Part shown: piece by piece, positions 53,627 to 63,052 of the stretch
Layout: every line of letters begins with the position of its first letter
Numbering within the stretch: the first letter of the stretch is position 1
NCBI RefSeq assembly: GCF_016917355.1
Contig: NZ_CP070304.1
Location: forward strand, 186,001-250,000
DNA length: 64,000 bases
Direction: 5' to 3'
DNA from: Glaciimonas sp. PAMC28666
GTDB lineage: Bacteria; Pseudomonadota; Gammaproteobacteria; Burkholderiales; Burkholderiaceae_D
Program-made: the position numbers and the translations under genes
The notes under the pieces: model-generated
What the model was told of the DNA's origin: nothing
Database searches by the model: none
Seen by the model: only the letters and a program-made list of their open reading frames with translations

Positions 53627-54799
53627 ATGAAAAAATTCTCAGCGATCTTTATTCTGAATGTTTTTATGTTGTCGGCGGCTTGCGCCCAAACACCGGCAGA
53701 ACCCACCTTAACGGCAAAATCATGGTTACTGCTGGATACCAATAGTGACCACGTACTAGCTTCGCACGATCCCGATGTGCGGGTCGAACCGGCATCGTTA
53801 GTGAAACTGATGACAGGTTATTTAGCCTGCGCTGCCATACAAGAAAAAAAGCTCGACCTGCATCAAATGGTCAACGTTTCGAACCGCGCCTGGAAGGTCG
53901 ATCATGAAGGTTCACGCATGTTCATTCAACCTGACGTCCCGGTAAGCGTTCAGGATTTGCTGTACGGCCTGATCGTCCAGTCAGGCAATGATGCGGCGGT
54001 CGCCATGGCAGAAGCCATTTCCGGCACAGAAGACACGTTTGTCGCCCAGATGAATAACACGGCAAGAATATGGGGATTAAAAGATACCCACTTTGCCAAC
54101 TCCCACGGACTGCCCGATCCCGGCAATTATTCTACCGCACGCGATTTGGCGACCATCGCCAACCATGTTGTGCTGGACTATCCCGAATGTTACAAAATCT
54201 ACGCGGTGAAATCGTTCACCTACAACAAAATTTCCCAGCCGAATCGCAATCAGCTGCTATCAGCAGATGCCAATATCGACGGTATAAAAACCGGATTCAC
54301 CGCCGCTTCCGGTTACAGCCTGATTGCCTCAGCCAATCGTCCCGATGGAAATGGCTACAGACGGCTTATCGCCGTCGTGTTGGGCGCCCGATCTGGCAAT
54401 TTGCGCGCGCAAGAGAGCCACAAACTACTGCAATGGGGTTATCAAAATTTTGACACCGTCAAGTTATACGGGCACGGACAAGCGGTGGCCACGCCGAAGG
54501 TATGGAAAGGTAAACAAAAAGAATTGAAAGCAGGTTTCAATGAAGATCTTTATGTCACTGTGCCTAAAGGCCAGACCAGCAAAATCAAGCAAACTGTAGA
54601 GATCAACAACCCCTTGTTTGCGCCCATCGCTGAAGGCAACAAACTTGGTCAGCTCAAGGTAAGCGTCGGCGACACTGTCGTGCTGACGCAGCCGATCATT
54701 GCATTAGGAAATGTGGAGCAAGCGAATTTTTTCTCTAGACTGATCGATGACGGCTGGCTGTGGATTTACGGCACGATCGACCATTTGATGAAACATTGA
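53627..54799 (+). CDS. dacC: D-alanyl-D-alanine carboxypeptidase (PBP5/6 type)
   Basis: Trims the terminal D-Ala of peptidoglycan pentapeptides in the periplasm. 390 residues with a signal peptide (1-20). The active-site motifs are S57-L-V-K60, S119-G-N121 and K221-T-G223. A C-terminal beta domain and a final amphipathic anchor (FSRLIDDGWLWIYGTIDHLMK) complete the PBP5 architecture. GGAGGAACAG precedes the ATG. Which of the PBP5/6/DacD paralogues it matches best is not resolved. Confidence 0.94.
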   Translation: MKKFSAIFILNVFMLSAACAQTPAEPTLTAKSWLLLDTNSDHVLASHDPDVRVEPASLVKLMTGYLACAAIQEKKLDLHQMVNVSNRAWKVDHEGSRMFIQPDVPVSVQDLLYGLIVQSGNDAAVAMAEAISGTEDTFVAQMNNTARIWGLKDTHFANSHGLPDPGNYSTARDLATIANHVVLDYPECYKIYAVKSFTYNKISQPNRNQLLSADANIDGIKTGFTAASGYSLIASANRPDGNGYRRLIAVVLGARSGNLRAQESHKLLQWGYQNFDTVKLYGHGQAVATPKVWKGKQKELKAGFNEDLYVTVPKGQTSKIKQTVEINNPLFAPIAEGNKLGQLKVSVGDTVVLTQPIIALGNVEQANFFSRLIDDGWLWIYGTIDHLMKH

Positions 54800-54831
54800 T
54801 TTTGTGGACAGTCGTTAGCGCTACACGATGC

Positions 54832-54858
54832 CCTTTTCCTGGAATGGAAAAGGACTGG
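54832..54858 (+). terminator. terminator of the D,D-carboxypeptidase gene
   Basis: An 8-bp stem (54832-54839 with 54846-54853) followed by a short T-rich stretch, 33 bp after the stop codon and before the convergent hydrolase gene. Confidence 0.72.
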
Positions 54859-54867
54859 TTTTATAAC

Positions 54868-55566
54868 TTATAGATTTTCAGCCAGGAAGGTCAAGGTACG
54901 ACCTTCTGCCAATGCCGCCGCGCGCTGGTTATACATGGTCGGACGGCCCCAGCAATTAAAACCATGATCAGTATCCGGATAGTCGTAAAAGGTGGCGTTA
55001 GCCTTACCTGAAAACGCCGCCTTCACCGCTGCCACTTTATCCTGTGTGATGTGGGCGTCATTGTCCGCATAATGGAACAAAATCGGTTGCGTGATCTGAT
55101 CAGCGATGTCCAGATGCTGATCAATTCCACCACCATAAAAGCACACCGCCGCATCGGCCTTGCTCAGCGCCGCAGCACGATAAGCCAGTTGACCACCAAG
55201 ACAATAGCCATGTGTCGCGACTTTACCATCCAGCTCGGGAAGTGCGCGCAATGCAGCCACTGCATCTGCAACATCTTTCGCGGCCTGATCGGTATCGAGT
55301 TTTTGGTAAAACCCGAACGCCTGAGTGTTGCCAGCTTCGTCGTAACTCAAATCAACCCGTGGTGCCATGCGCCAGAACACATCCGGTGCCAGCACAACAT
55401 AACCAGCTAAAGCGTATTGATCCGCGACAGTGCGGATATGCGTGTTGACACCCCAGATTTCTTGCAACAGAACAATTCCGGGACCTTTGCCGGTCGGGGG
55501 TAAAGATAAATAGCCGCTAAATCCAGTTGCGCCAGCGGTCGGGATATCAATCCAATGTCCGTTCAT
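54868..55566 (-). CDS. dienelactone hydrolase family protein
   Basis: An alpha/beta hydrolase of the DLH family, 232 residues. Triad: Cys122 in HGYCLGG, an aspartate in HYADNDAHI (168 or 170) and His201 in DTDHGF; Glu36 (LQEIWG) is the DLH-specific residue. In chlorocatechol pathways the family opens dienelactones, but no catabolic genes are adjacent here, so this is a general carboxymethylenebutenolidase-like enzyme of unknown substrate. It is monocistronic and lies beyond the convergent carboxypeptidase gene. Confidence 0.92.
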   Translation of the reverse strand: MNGHWIDIPTAGATGFSGYLSLPPTGKGPGIVLLQEIWGVNTHIRTVADQYALAGYVVLAPDVFWRMAPRVDLSYDEAGNTQAFGFYQKLDTDQAAKDVADAVAALRALPELDGKVATHGYCLGGQLAYRAAALSKADAAVCFYGGGIDQHLDIADQITQPILFHYADNDAHITQDKVAAVKAAFSGKANATFYDYPDTDHGFNCWGRPTMYNQRAAALAEGRTLTFLAENL

Positions 55567-55840
55567 CGTGTAATCCTCTCAAGTTGATATTTTGTTTTCA
55601 ATCAGATTGAAAATGGCGTGCAGTTAAATAGTGAATATTAAATATAAATATAAACATATTTAAATAAATCGATGTGAATGCCTGTTCAAAACAGAAGAAA
55701 CAGCGACCATGCTCACATGGAACCAGGCAAATAGTAGCAGATGACCTGACGGATATTTTCAGGGGGCTGAAAACGTCCGGTTTAGTCATCTGTGCCATAG
55801 GTGTGCAGACACCACTTGCATCAGGGCGAACCGACGCACG

Positions 55841-56980
55841 CTATTGCAGTGTTTTCCTACGCGGGAGTTTGACCGTAAAAATGGTGCCGGCAGTCTCGTT
55901 CGACTCCACGGTAATTGTACCTCCGTGCGCCTCGGTGATTTGACGCGCGATAAACAGCCCCAATCCCAGACTTGTCGACGGTCGACTATGCGATTGCCCC
56001 TCCACAGTCAGTTGAATCAGCGGCGTAAAAATCGCCGCCAACGATTTTGATGGGATCACCGGGCCGAGATTTTTCACCGTAACGATGATCGCCTCCGGAC
56101 CGCCTTTTGCGCAAATGGTCACGGGCTGTTTGGTCGTCCGATATTGCGCGGCGTTATTCAACAGATTCGAAAAAACTTGCTGCAAGCGATCGCTATCAAA
56201 AGAATCAATCAGATTGCCCGAGGTATCCAGTTCGAATACGCAATCAGGATGTGCTGCACTAGCGTCCTCAAGTGCGGCCTGACAAATTTCTTCAACATTC
56301 ACCGTCTCCATGATCATCGGCATTTTTCCGCCCAGCTGGGTCCTTGCGTACTCCAGCAGATCATTCACCATCGCGTTCATCGTGGCAGCGCTTCTCACCA
56401 CGCGCGCGCCAATAAGTCGCACACTGTCTTTCGGCTCGCCCAACCGTGAGAGAGAATCTCCGGCCATCGCCATGGTCGCCAAAGGACTTCTTAAATCGTG
56501 TCCCAGAATCGCCAGAAAAGTGTCCCGGGTACGTGTTTCCTGATCCGAGAAAGTGGTCACCGATTCGGCCAGGGCTTGATCAATGGCCTCGTTGAAGCGC
56601 ACCATATCGTAGGTCGTTTCCTCCGAAATACGGTTAATTTGCGGCAACCATAAACGCAAAACAATCGCCCTTAACGCACGATACTCTGCAGTCAACTGGG
56701 CCAACGAAAATCCGCTCAGCTGGCGTAAGATGCCATGCGTTGCTGCTGCGCTTTCGTCGTCCACAGCAACCACAGCAGTCCCTTCAATCTTCTCCTTTTG
56801 TTGCCTCACGCTTTGTACTGTGACTATATCCAAGGCAATTTCCTGCAATATTTTCTTCACATGATCCCGCAGCGCAGTTGTCGAAAGCTGGTTCGCAGGT
56901 GCACCGAGTGTTCGCGCAACGGATTCCCACTGCTTGATAATCTGCTCGGTATGGCTATTGATAAAACCGGATAATTTCAT
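55841..56980 (-). CDS. orphan sensor histidine kinase with RsbRD-like N-terminus
   Basis: A 379-residue soluble kinase without membrane helices. An N-terminal four-helix region (about 1-140) resembles the RsbRD/globin-like sensor. The HisKA segment has phospho-acceptor His161 (LGHDLRSPL). The HATPase domain has an N box around LLNNAAQYRT and a G box GLGLFIARQI. No response regulator is adjacent, so its partner is unlinked. It may sense a cytosolic signal. Confidence 0.9.
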   Translation of the reverse strand: MKLSGFINSHTEQIIKQWESVARTLGAPANQLSTTALRDHVKKILQEIALDIVTVQSVRQQKEKIEGTAVVAVDDESAAATHGILRQLSGFSLAQLTAEYRALRAIVLRLWLPQINRISEETTYDMVRFNEAIDQALAESVTTFSDQETRTRDTFLAILGHDLRSPLATMAMAGDSLSRLGEPKDSVRLIGARVVRSAATMNAMVNDLLEYARTQLGGKMPMIMETVNVEEICQAALEDASAAHPDCVFELDTSGNLIDSFDSDRLQQVFSNLLNNAAQYRTTKQPVTICAKGGPEAIIVTVKNLGPVIPSKSLAAIFTPLIQLTVEGQSHSRPSTSLGLGLFIARQITEAHGGTITVESNETAGTIFTVKLPRRKTLQ

Positions 56981-57301
56981 GATGAGCGGTGTACCCTGAC
57001 GGGTACAGTCCTATATTGATATAAAAACAACATAAAATACATAAAATTGGTACGAGGCACCGCGCTCCCCGCCGCAACTAAAGAAGGGGCGTAACACGCG
57101 ATTGGCTAGTACACAATAGATCATAGTCTTAAAAAGAGTGCAGCGATGAAATACCTGCAAAATAATACAACTAAAACGGTTGACAGGATCTGACGCCTAG
57201 TTGTGGTCATTATCTGAAAATATCCATAGTCCTTTTGTTCCTTTTTTTTACGACCGTCCCTTTCCCTCTCGCGCCATTTCAACGTGCTGACCCCGCTTAA
57301 T
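56981..57301. other. spacer between histidine kinase and LysR gene
   Basis: 321 bp, A+T-rich at 57010-57050, with no supported gene. A 77-codon minus-strand frame extends into the LysR gene and lacks support. Confidence 0.5.
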
Positions 57302-58219
57302 TTACCCCGCGACGCCCCATTGCGGGTGTTTCCCCAGTTCATCAAACAATTCAAAAATGATCGACTTGACCTTCTGTACTGCGTTGCTCAGCAACGCCGT
57401 ATCGTGCCAACAAAGCGACAAATCACGCGTGAACAAGCTGTGATCGACTTTGGCCAGCTTGAGCTTATCTTGCGTGAGTTCACCGTGCGCTGCGGTCCAT
57501 GGCAAAATCGTGACGCCTAGCTTCGCCATCACGGCAGCAAACAGCAAGTCGGTAGAACCCGCTTCGAACTGAATCTCGCAGCGCAGACCGGCCTCCAGCA
57601 TTACCGCATCAACCCGAGTGCGGATTGTGTTCGGTGCGCGGGGTAGAATCAGCGGCATCTTTGCCAGTTCGGCAATCGATACCGCCCCCCCCGGCAAGGG
57701 AAATTCCGGCCACGCGATCACGTAAAGCGCTTCCGTGAGCAACCGCTGCGAGGCGATGCCGCGCGTCTCAACTGCATCCACGACCACCGCAAGGGCAACC
57801 CGCCCGCCAGCAATCAACCCACCCAAATCAGCGCTCGGCGGATCGATCAACTCAAGTTCGATGCCCGGATAGCGCTGGCGTATCGTGCGCGCCAGCGGAA
57901 TTCCCAATACTCTGGCGGTGCTGGAGGGCATTCCCACCGCCACCTTGCCCTGCGGAAATTCGGCGTCCTGACGTAACAACTCACGCGTGCCGTCTGCTTG
58001 CCGCAACAACTCCAGCGCATGCCGATAAAGTGTTGAGCCAGCCGCGGTCGGGGTCACGCCATGCACACTGCGTTCCAGCAACGGCATACCCATATCGCGT
58101 TCCAGATTGCGCATCTGCTGGCTGATGGCTGGTTGTGCTATATGCACCGCTTCGCTGGCCCGCGTGATATTGCCGCATTCCACCACCTTCACGAAATACC
58201 GTAACTGACGCAGATCCAT
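57302..58219 (-). CDS. LysR-family regulator divergent from the carboxylate operon
   Basis: A 305-residue LysR regulator of the Cbl/NAC-like subgroup (MDLRQLRYFVKVVECGNITRA start, AQPAISQQMRNLE recognition helix). GGAGG precedes the ATG at 58219. It is divergent from the MFS-CoA transferase-decarboxylase operon, across a 184-bp spacer, the classic LysR arrangement; it probably activates that operon in response to the imported acid or its CoA ester. The effector is unknown. Confidence 0.9.
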   Translation of the reverse strand: MDLRQLRYFVKVVECGNITRASEAVHIAQPAISQQMRNLERDMGMPLLERSVHGVTPTAAGSTLYRHALELLRQADGTRELLRQDAEFPQGKVAVGMPSSTARVLGIPLARTIRQRYPGIELELIDPPSADLGGLIAGGRVALAVVVDAVETRGIASQRLLTEALYVIAWPEFPLPGGAVSIAELAKMPLILPRAPNTIRTRVDAVMLEAGLRCEIQFEAGSTDLLFAAVMAKLGVTILPWTAAHGELTQDKLKLAKVDHSLFTRDLSLCWHDTALLSNAVQKVKSIIFELFDELGKHPQWGVAG

Positions 58220-58403
58220 GTTGCCTCCAAATCTCACCATCCTATATGAAAATCCGATGGAATCAGAGGAATCTCATATTTGCAGGTTATGACCGGCCTA
58301 TTTACACTGATTTCACAACAACCGAAGTGCTGACAACGAAAACCTCTTAGTCACGCATCCAACAAGCCAAAGCACATAAAACAGGCCAAAAAAGGAGACT
58401 CCC
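58220..58403. promoter_or_regulatory. divergent regulatory region with inverted repeat
   Basis: The spacer holds an inverted repeat ATATGA (58244-58249) / TCATAT (58274-58279) and a direct repeat GGAATC, which could be a LysR-type operator. The MFS gene has a strong AAGGAG ribosome binding site at its end. Confidence 0.45.
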
Positions 58404-59756
58404 ATGTTTAAAGCAGTCGTAGCATCCGCCCCGGGTATCAAACCCAAGCGAACACCCCTCACCCGCGAGCAAATCGGCGGCTTCTGGGCGGTCTATTCCG
58501 GGTGGGTTTTAGACGGTGTCGATTCCGTCATATTCGCGCTCGTCTTAATACCCGCACTCACCGAGCTGCTCCCGGCCTCGGGTATTGCCCCCACGGTCGC
58601 CAATATCGGCATGTACGGCTCGATTATGTTTGGGCTGTTTCTGGTCGGCTGGGGCTTATCGTTTATATGGGGGCCGCTGGCCGACCGTTTCGGCCGCGTC
58701 AAAACGCTGGCGGCGAGTATCCTCGTTTATTCCCTTTTCACAGGCGCGGCGGCTTTCTCCCACAACATTTGGGAACTCGCTGCGTTCCGGCTCATCGCCG
58801 GGATAGGCGTCGGCGGAGAATGGGCGCTTGCTGGCACTTACGTGGCCGAAAGCTGGCCGGAAGATCGCCGCAAGATGGGTGCTGGCTATCTGCAAACTGG
58901 CTACTACCTGGGCTTTTTTATCGCCGCATGGCTGAATTACACCGTCGGTGCTGCTTACGGCTGGCGCGTCATGTTCCTATGTGGACTGGCACCAGCTTTG
59001 GTGGCGATCTTCACTGTATTCAAGGTGAAGGAACCCGGCCAATGGCGCAAAGCTGCCAAACATGGAAACCACGGCAACCTCCCGCGCACCGATACTACGT
59101 CCAAACCAGCAACGCCCGAGCGAGCACCGTGGCGTGAAGTGTTTGCACCAGCGTATCGACGTCGCACGCTCACCAGCGCCAGTCTGGTCGGGGTCGCCAT
59201 CATCGGTCTATGGGCCGGTTCGGTCTACGAGGCAACCGCAGTCGTCACCCTGGCGACCCGTGCGGGCATCGACCATGTCGGCGCAGTTCGTTTGGCATCG
59301 ATTGGCGCTGCAGTGTTATCGGTCGGCACGATTATTGGCTGTCTGGTAGCACCTTGGCTGGCCGAGCGCCTCGGGCGGCGCGTTGCGCTTGGCATTTATT
59401 TTGCCGGCATGGCGCTCTCCATTGTGTTCGCATTCGGTTGGGTTTTCTACCTCGACAACGGTCTCAACCTATTCATGGTATCGCTGCTGTTCCTTGGTTT
59501 CTTCGGCGGCAATTTCGCCATCTTCTCACTCTGGTTACCCGAACAATATCCCACCCGCATACGCGCCACGGCGTTCGCCTTCAATGCCTCCGTCGGCCGC
59601 TTCATCGGCGCAGGTGTCAACTTCTTACTCGCCGCTGCCATTCATTGGTACGGCACGCTCGGAACGCCAGTCGCCTGGACGGCCGCGGCCTTCGGGGTCG
59701 GCATTCTGATTCTGCCGTTCGCCGTTGAAACACGCGACCAGACGTTACCGGAATAG
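58404..59756 (+). CDS. MFS transporter, metabolite:H+ symporter type
   Basis: A 450-residue inner-membrane protein with 12 predicted helices. The loop 2-3 motif GPLADRFGRVKTL and the loop 8-9 motif APWLAERLGRRVAL are the MFS A-motifs. The first helix motif GWVLDGVDSVIFAL is of the sugar/acid symporter kind (AAHS and sialate-like). The central loop is 40 residues and polar. It begins the operon with the CoA-transferase and ScpB-like genes, so an organic acid is the likely substrate. Confidence 0.9.
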   Translation: MFKAVVASAPGIKPKRTPLTREQIGGFWAVYSGWVLDGVDSVIFALVLIPALTELLPASGIAPTVANIGMYGSIMFGLFLVGWGLSFIWGPLADRFGRVKTLAASILVYSLFTGAAAFSHNIWELAAFRLIAGIGVGGEWALAGTYVAESWPEDRRKMGAGYLQTGYYLGFFIAAWLNYTVGAAYGWRVMFLCGLAPALVAIFTVFKVKEPGQWRKAAKHGNHGNLPRTDTTSKPATPERAPWREVFAPAYRRRTLTSASLVGVAIIGLWAGSVYEATAVVTLATRAGIDHVGAVRLASIGAAVLSVGTIIGCLVAPWLAERLGRRVALGIYFAGMALSIVFAFGWVFYLDNGLNLFMVSLLFLGFFGGNFAIFSLWLPEQYPTRIRATAFAFNASVGRFIGAGVNFLLAAAIHWYGTLGTPVAWTAAAFGVGILILPFAVETRDQTLPE

Positions 59757-59797
59757 CCGCATCCTGGCATGCATCATCAATTTATTGGAGCAACAGC

Positions 59798-61054
59798 ATG
59801 AAAGCATTACAAGGCATCAAAATCGTCGACCTTAGCCGCGCCCTGTCAGGGCCATTCTGCACCATGATATTGGCTGATCTCGGCGCAGATGTAATTAAGG
59901 TTGAACCCGGACCAAGTGGCGACATGAGCCGCAGCTGGGGGCCTTTCGACCGCGGTGAAAGCACCTACTATTTATCCTGCAACCGCAACAAGCGCGGCAT
60001 GTGCGTTGACTTCCGACATCCGCAAGGATTAGACACCATCCATCGCCTGATCGACGATGCCGACGTCGTCATCGAAAATTTCAAGCCCGGCACCATCGAT
60101 AGCATGGGCCTCGGCTACGCAGCGCTCAACGCCCGCAATCCGCGTCTGATCATGGGCAGCATCAATGCGTTTGGCGCAGACGGGCCGCTGAGCAATTGGC
60201 CCGGCTTTGATCAGATTGCACAAGGCTATTCCGGCATGATGAGCCTCACCGGTTTTGCCGATGGCGATCCCACCCGCACCGGCACCGCCATTGGTGACCT
60301 TACTTCGGGCATGTGGCTCGCGATGGCAGTGCTGGCCGCATTGCTCGAACGTGAACGCAGCGGGCTTGGACAGCACGTCAGCACTTCCCTGCTGGCCAGT
60401 CTGGTCGGGTTGCTCAGTGTCCACGGCCAACGCTATCTCAGCCTGGGCGATGTGCCGCAACGGACCGGCAATGCCCATTCAGTCATTGCGCCTTACGGTG
60501 TTTTTCAAACCAAGGACGGACCACTCAACCTGGCCCCGATCACTCCGGCCATGTGGGTACGTTTGTGCATTCTATTGGACCTGCCGGCACTCCCGGACGA
60601 TCCGCGCTTTTTCAGCAATGAAGCGCGCGTAGCAAACCGCGCCGAACTGAAGGAAGTGCTAGAGAGCCGCTTGACTAGCCGCAGCAAGAGCGAATGGACC
60701 GAACGCTTCATCGCTGCAGGATTACCAGCCGGTCCCATCAACACCCTCGATGAAGTGTTCGATGATCAGCAGGTGCTGCATTGCCAGTTGGTTGAAATAC
60801 TCGACCATCCAACACTGGGCGAATTGCGCCAGGTCGTCACCCCCGTGTTCAGTGGCAGCAACGGCGAGACACCGTCGCTCACAGCCAGTAAACGACCGCC
60901 GCCAGGACTGGGCCAGCACACAGTGGAAGTCCTGCGAGAAGCCGGTTTTGACGCGGCATTGATCGATGTGCTGCTGGCAGCGAAAGCAGTACATCAAGCA
61001 GCGGACGCCACGCAGGTAGCGCCCACCGAACAAACGGCAGGAGCAACGCAATGA
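59798..61054 (+). CDS. CaiB/BaiF family (class III) CoA-transferase
   Basis: Transfers CoA between a donor thioester and an organic acid. 418 residues. The start LQGIKIVDLSRALSGPF and the catalytic aspartate Asp167 (in GTAIGDLTSGM) match class III enzymes. ADVVIENFKPGT near residue 90 is also typical. A short Ala/Thr-rich tail ends the protein. Its TGA overlaps the ATG of the ScpB-like gene (ATGA), so the two are translationally coupled and probably act in sequence on the same CoA ester. Confidence 0.93.
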   Translation: MKALQGIKIVDLSRALSGPFCTMILADLGADVIKVEPGPSGDMSRSWGPFDRGESTYYLSCNRNKRGMCVDFRHPQGLDTIHRLIDDADVVIENFKPGTIDSMGLGYAALNARNPRLIMGSINAFGADGPLSNWPGFDQIAQGYSGMMSLTGFADGDPTRTGTAIGDLTSGMWLAMAVLAALLERERSGLGQHVSTSLLASLVGLLSVHGQRYLSLGDVPQRTGNAHSVIAPYGVFQTKDGPLNLAPITPAMWVRLCILLDLPALPDDPRFFSNEARVANRAELKEVLESRLTSRSKSEWTERFIAAGLPAGPINTLDEVFDDQQVLHCQLVEILDHPTLGELRQVVTPVFSGSNGETPSLTASKRPPPGLGQHTVEVLREAGFDAALIDVLLAAKAVHQAADATQVAPTEQTAGATQ

Positions 61055-61863
61055 TACCGACCCAAACCGCCGCCCCCGCCACAGCCGAACTTGTGCGCCT
61101 GAAATTGCACGGCAAAAAAATAGCACAGTTGGTCTTTAGCAATCCCACCCGTCGCAACGCACTCAGCGCAGAACTGTTGCAGGCACTCGATCGACAACTT
61201 GCCGAACTAGCGACACAACGCATTCCGGTCGTGGTGCTGGGAACCGCTGTGGGCCAAGCCGTCTGGAGCGCCGGGCACGATCTTGGCGAACTGACGCACG
61301 ACCGTGACCCCATCGCCTACGGCAAGCCGCTTGAACAGGTATTGCGCCGCGTGCGCGCCTACCCCGGCGTCGTGATCGCGATGGTATCGGGTTCGGTGTG
61401 GGGCGGCGCGGTCGATCTGGCAATGAGTTGTGATCTGGTGGTTGCCGACCGCAGCGCGCAATTTTCCATGACCCCAGTCAACATCGGCTTACCGTATACC
61501 ACCAGCGGGTTGTTGCGCTTTTTTAATAACCTGCCGATTCATATACTGAAAGAAATGTTCTTCTCCGCCCAACCGCTGGATGCAATCCGCGCCGAACGCT
61601 TCGGTGTGATCAATCAATTGGTCGACAGCGACGCATTAGAGGCCACAACATTGGCGTTGGCAAGCGGCATCGCAGTCAAAGCGCCGCTCGCAATTCAAGC
61701 CGTCAAAGAACAACTGCGCATCCTCGAAGACCTGCAACCGATGCCCGTGCAAGCCATGGAACAGATTGCAGAACTACGTCGGCAGGCCTGTGCCAGCAGT
61801 GATTTTAGTGAAGGGTTAGCAGCGTTTGCGGCACGGAGGCCGGCGGTGTTTTGCGGGAGGTGA
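61051..61863 (+). CDS. scpB: methylmalonyl-CoA decarboxylase-like crotonase (ScpB-like)
   Basis: A crotonase-fold enzyme of 270 residues that resembles E. coli ScpB (YgfG), which decarboxylates methylmalonyl-CoA to propionyl-CoA. The substrate residues His76 (SAGHD) and Tyr149 (GLPYTTSG), the oxyanion Gly118-Gly119 (VWGGA) and FSMTPVNIGLPY match that enzyme rather than enoyl-CoA hydratases, since the hydratase glutamates are absent. An N-terminal extension of about 15 residues is unusual. The substrate may also be malonyl-CoA or ethylmalonyl-CoA. Confidence 0.87.
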   Translation: MIPTQTAAPATAELVRLKLHGKKIAQLVFSNPTRRNALSAELLQALDRQLAELATQRIPVVVLGTAVGQAVWSAGHDLGELTHDRDPIAYGKPLEQVLRRVRAYPGVVIAMVSGSVWGGAVDLAMSCDLVVADRSAQFSMTPVNIGLPYTTSGLLRFFNNLPIHILKEMFFSAQPLDAIRAERFGVINQLVDSDALEATTLALASGIAVKAPLAIQAVKEQLRILEDLQPMPVQAMEQIAELRRQACASSDFSEGLAAFAARRPAVFCGR

Positions 61864-62002
61864 TTCTGTGCTGTGCTTGCCATCGAAGCTGCCCTATTAC
61901 GGCACCTGTCACCAACGGTTTTAGAAAGAAACAGCGGCTGGCGCTGGCTACGTTCAATGAACGCAAATCGCGCTACCGCGCTACACACTGATTGGGAAGT
62001 GC

Positions 62003-62893
62003 TTAAATACGCCGCAAGATAGCAGCAGAAAAAAAATCAGTCACGCGGCGCACCCGAATCGGCACAAACCGGCGTTTTGGCCAGATCAGGCTCACGTCCC
62101 TGGTATCACTCAGATATTGGTCAAGAACCGTGATCACGTCTGGATGGTTAAGTTCGTCGGCAAGAGATACTTTAGCAAACAGGCCAATACCCACACCGGC
62201 CAAAACACCGGCCCGGATAGTTTCGACACTGTTGGACGAAAGATTTCCGCGAACCGCCACACTGAATCGACCTTCCGGTCCTTTAAATGGCCAATTCGCT
62301 GACTCCGTCAGACCATCATATAGCAGGCAATTGTGATTAACGAGCTCGGCCGGGGTCTCCGGTATCCCACGTTGCTCGAAGTAGCGACGGGATCCGACGC
62401 ATACCAGGGGGGTGCTGGTCACGATTTTGACGACCGCGTCTTGTTCGTTCACCGGCCCCACGCGAATCGCCAGATCAATCCGGTCTTCGACCATATCTCG
62501 CAAGAAATCCGAAAGGACCAGGTCAACCTGCAGGCCAGGATTAAGTGACAACAGCTCCGGTATGAGTGGAAGAATGTGAAGACGACCGAAAGTGGCCGAT
62601 ACGGCGATCCGGATTGACCCGGATACATTCTGCGTGCTGCTTGTCATCTCGCCGTCAGCCTCATCCATTTCATCAACTAGCGGTTTTGTCCGACCATAGT
62701 ATCTCTGTCCCTGGTCCGTCAGGGTCACGCTGCGTGTGCTTCGGTTGAAAAGTCGCACGCCGAGGCGCTTCTCCAGGGCGCCAATGGCCTTGCTGATGGC
62801 AGATTGTGATTCCCCGGTTCTACGCGCCGCTGCGGAAAAACCTCCGGCCTCAACAACGGCGATGAACGCATTCAGTTCGTGAAACCGATCCAT
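62003..62893 (-). CDS. LysR-family regulator divergent from SDR
   Basis: A 296-residue LysR regulator of the CrgA-like group (MDRFHELNAFIAVVEAGGF, RTGESQSAISKAIGALE). GGAA precedes the ATG at 62893; a longer form from 62932 adds residues without homology. It is divergent from the SDR gene with a 159-bp spacer that contains a perfect palindrome (listed). It is likely to control the SDR gene. Confidence 0.9.
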   Translation of the reverse strand: MDRFHELNAFIAVVEAGGFSAAARRTGESQSAISKAIGALEKRLGVRLFNRSTRSVTLTDQGQRYYGRTKPLVDEMDEADGEMTSSTQNVSGSIRIAVSATFGRLHILPLIPELLSLNPGLQVDLVLSDFLRDMVEDRIDLAIRVGPVNEQDAVVKIVTSTPLVCVGSRRYFEQRGIPETPAELVNHNCLLYDGLTESANWPFKGPEGRFSVAVRGNLSSNSVETIRAGVLAGVGIGLFAKVSLADELNHPDVITVLDQYLSDTRDVSLIWPKRRFVPIRVRRVTDFFSAAILRRI

Positions 62894-62929
62894 TATGTTT
62901 CCTTCGAGAATTAATTTTTTTCGGAAGCT

Positions 62930-62944
62930 CAACTATTGTAGTTG
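62930..62944. promoter_or_regulatory. palindrome CAACTA-N3-TAGTTG, candidate LysR operator
   Basis: A perfect 6-3-6 inverted repeat located 37 bp from the LysR start and 109 bp from the SDR start, in the divergent spacer. It fits the usual dyad of LysR binding sites, but binding is inference. Confidence 0.6.
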
Positions 62945-63052
62945 AATATTAATTCGTTTTAAGAATAGATCTTATGAAAAATAAGCTGATTATCAACACT
63001 GGGAATAGCAATTAAAATTCTACTGTCACTCACATTCAGAAAGAACATCCAA

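Noticed and set aside
57121-57354. 77-codon minus-strand frame between the kinase and LysR genes
   Set aside because: It overlaps the 3' end of the LysR gene in another frame and lacks a ribosome binding site.
58502-59137. 211-codon frame inside the MFS gene
   Set aside because: Same-strand shadow of the transporter in another frame; Arg/His-rich composition without motifs.
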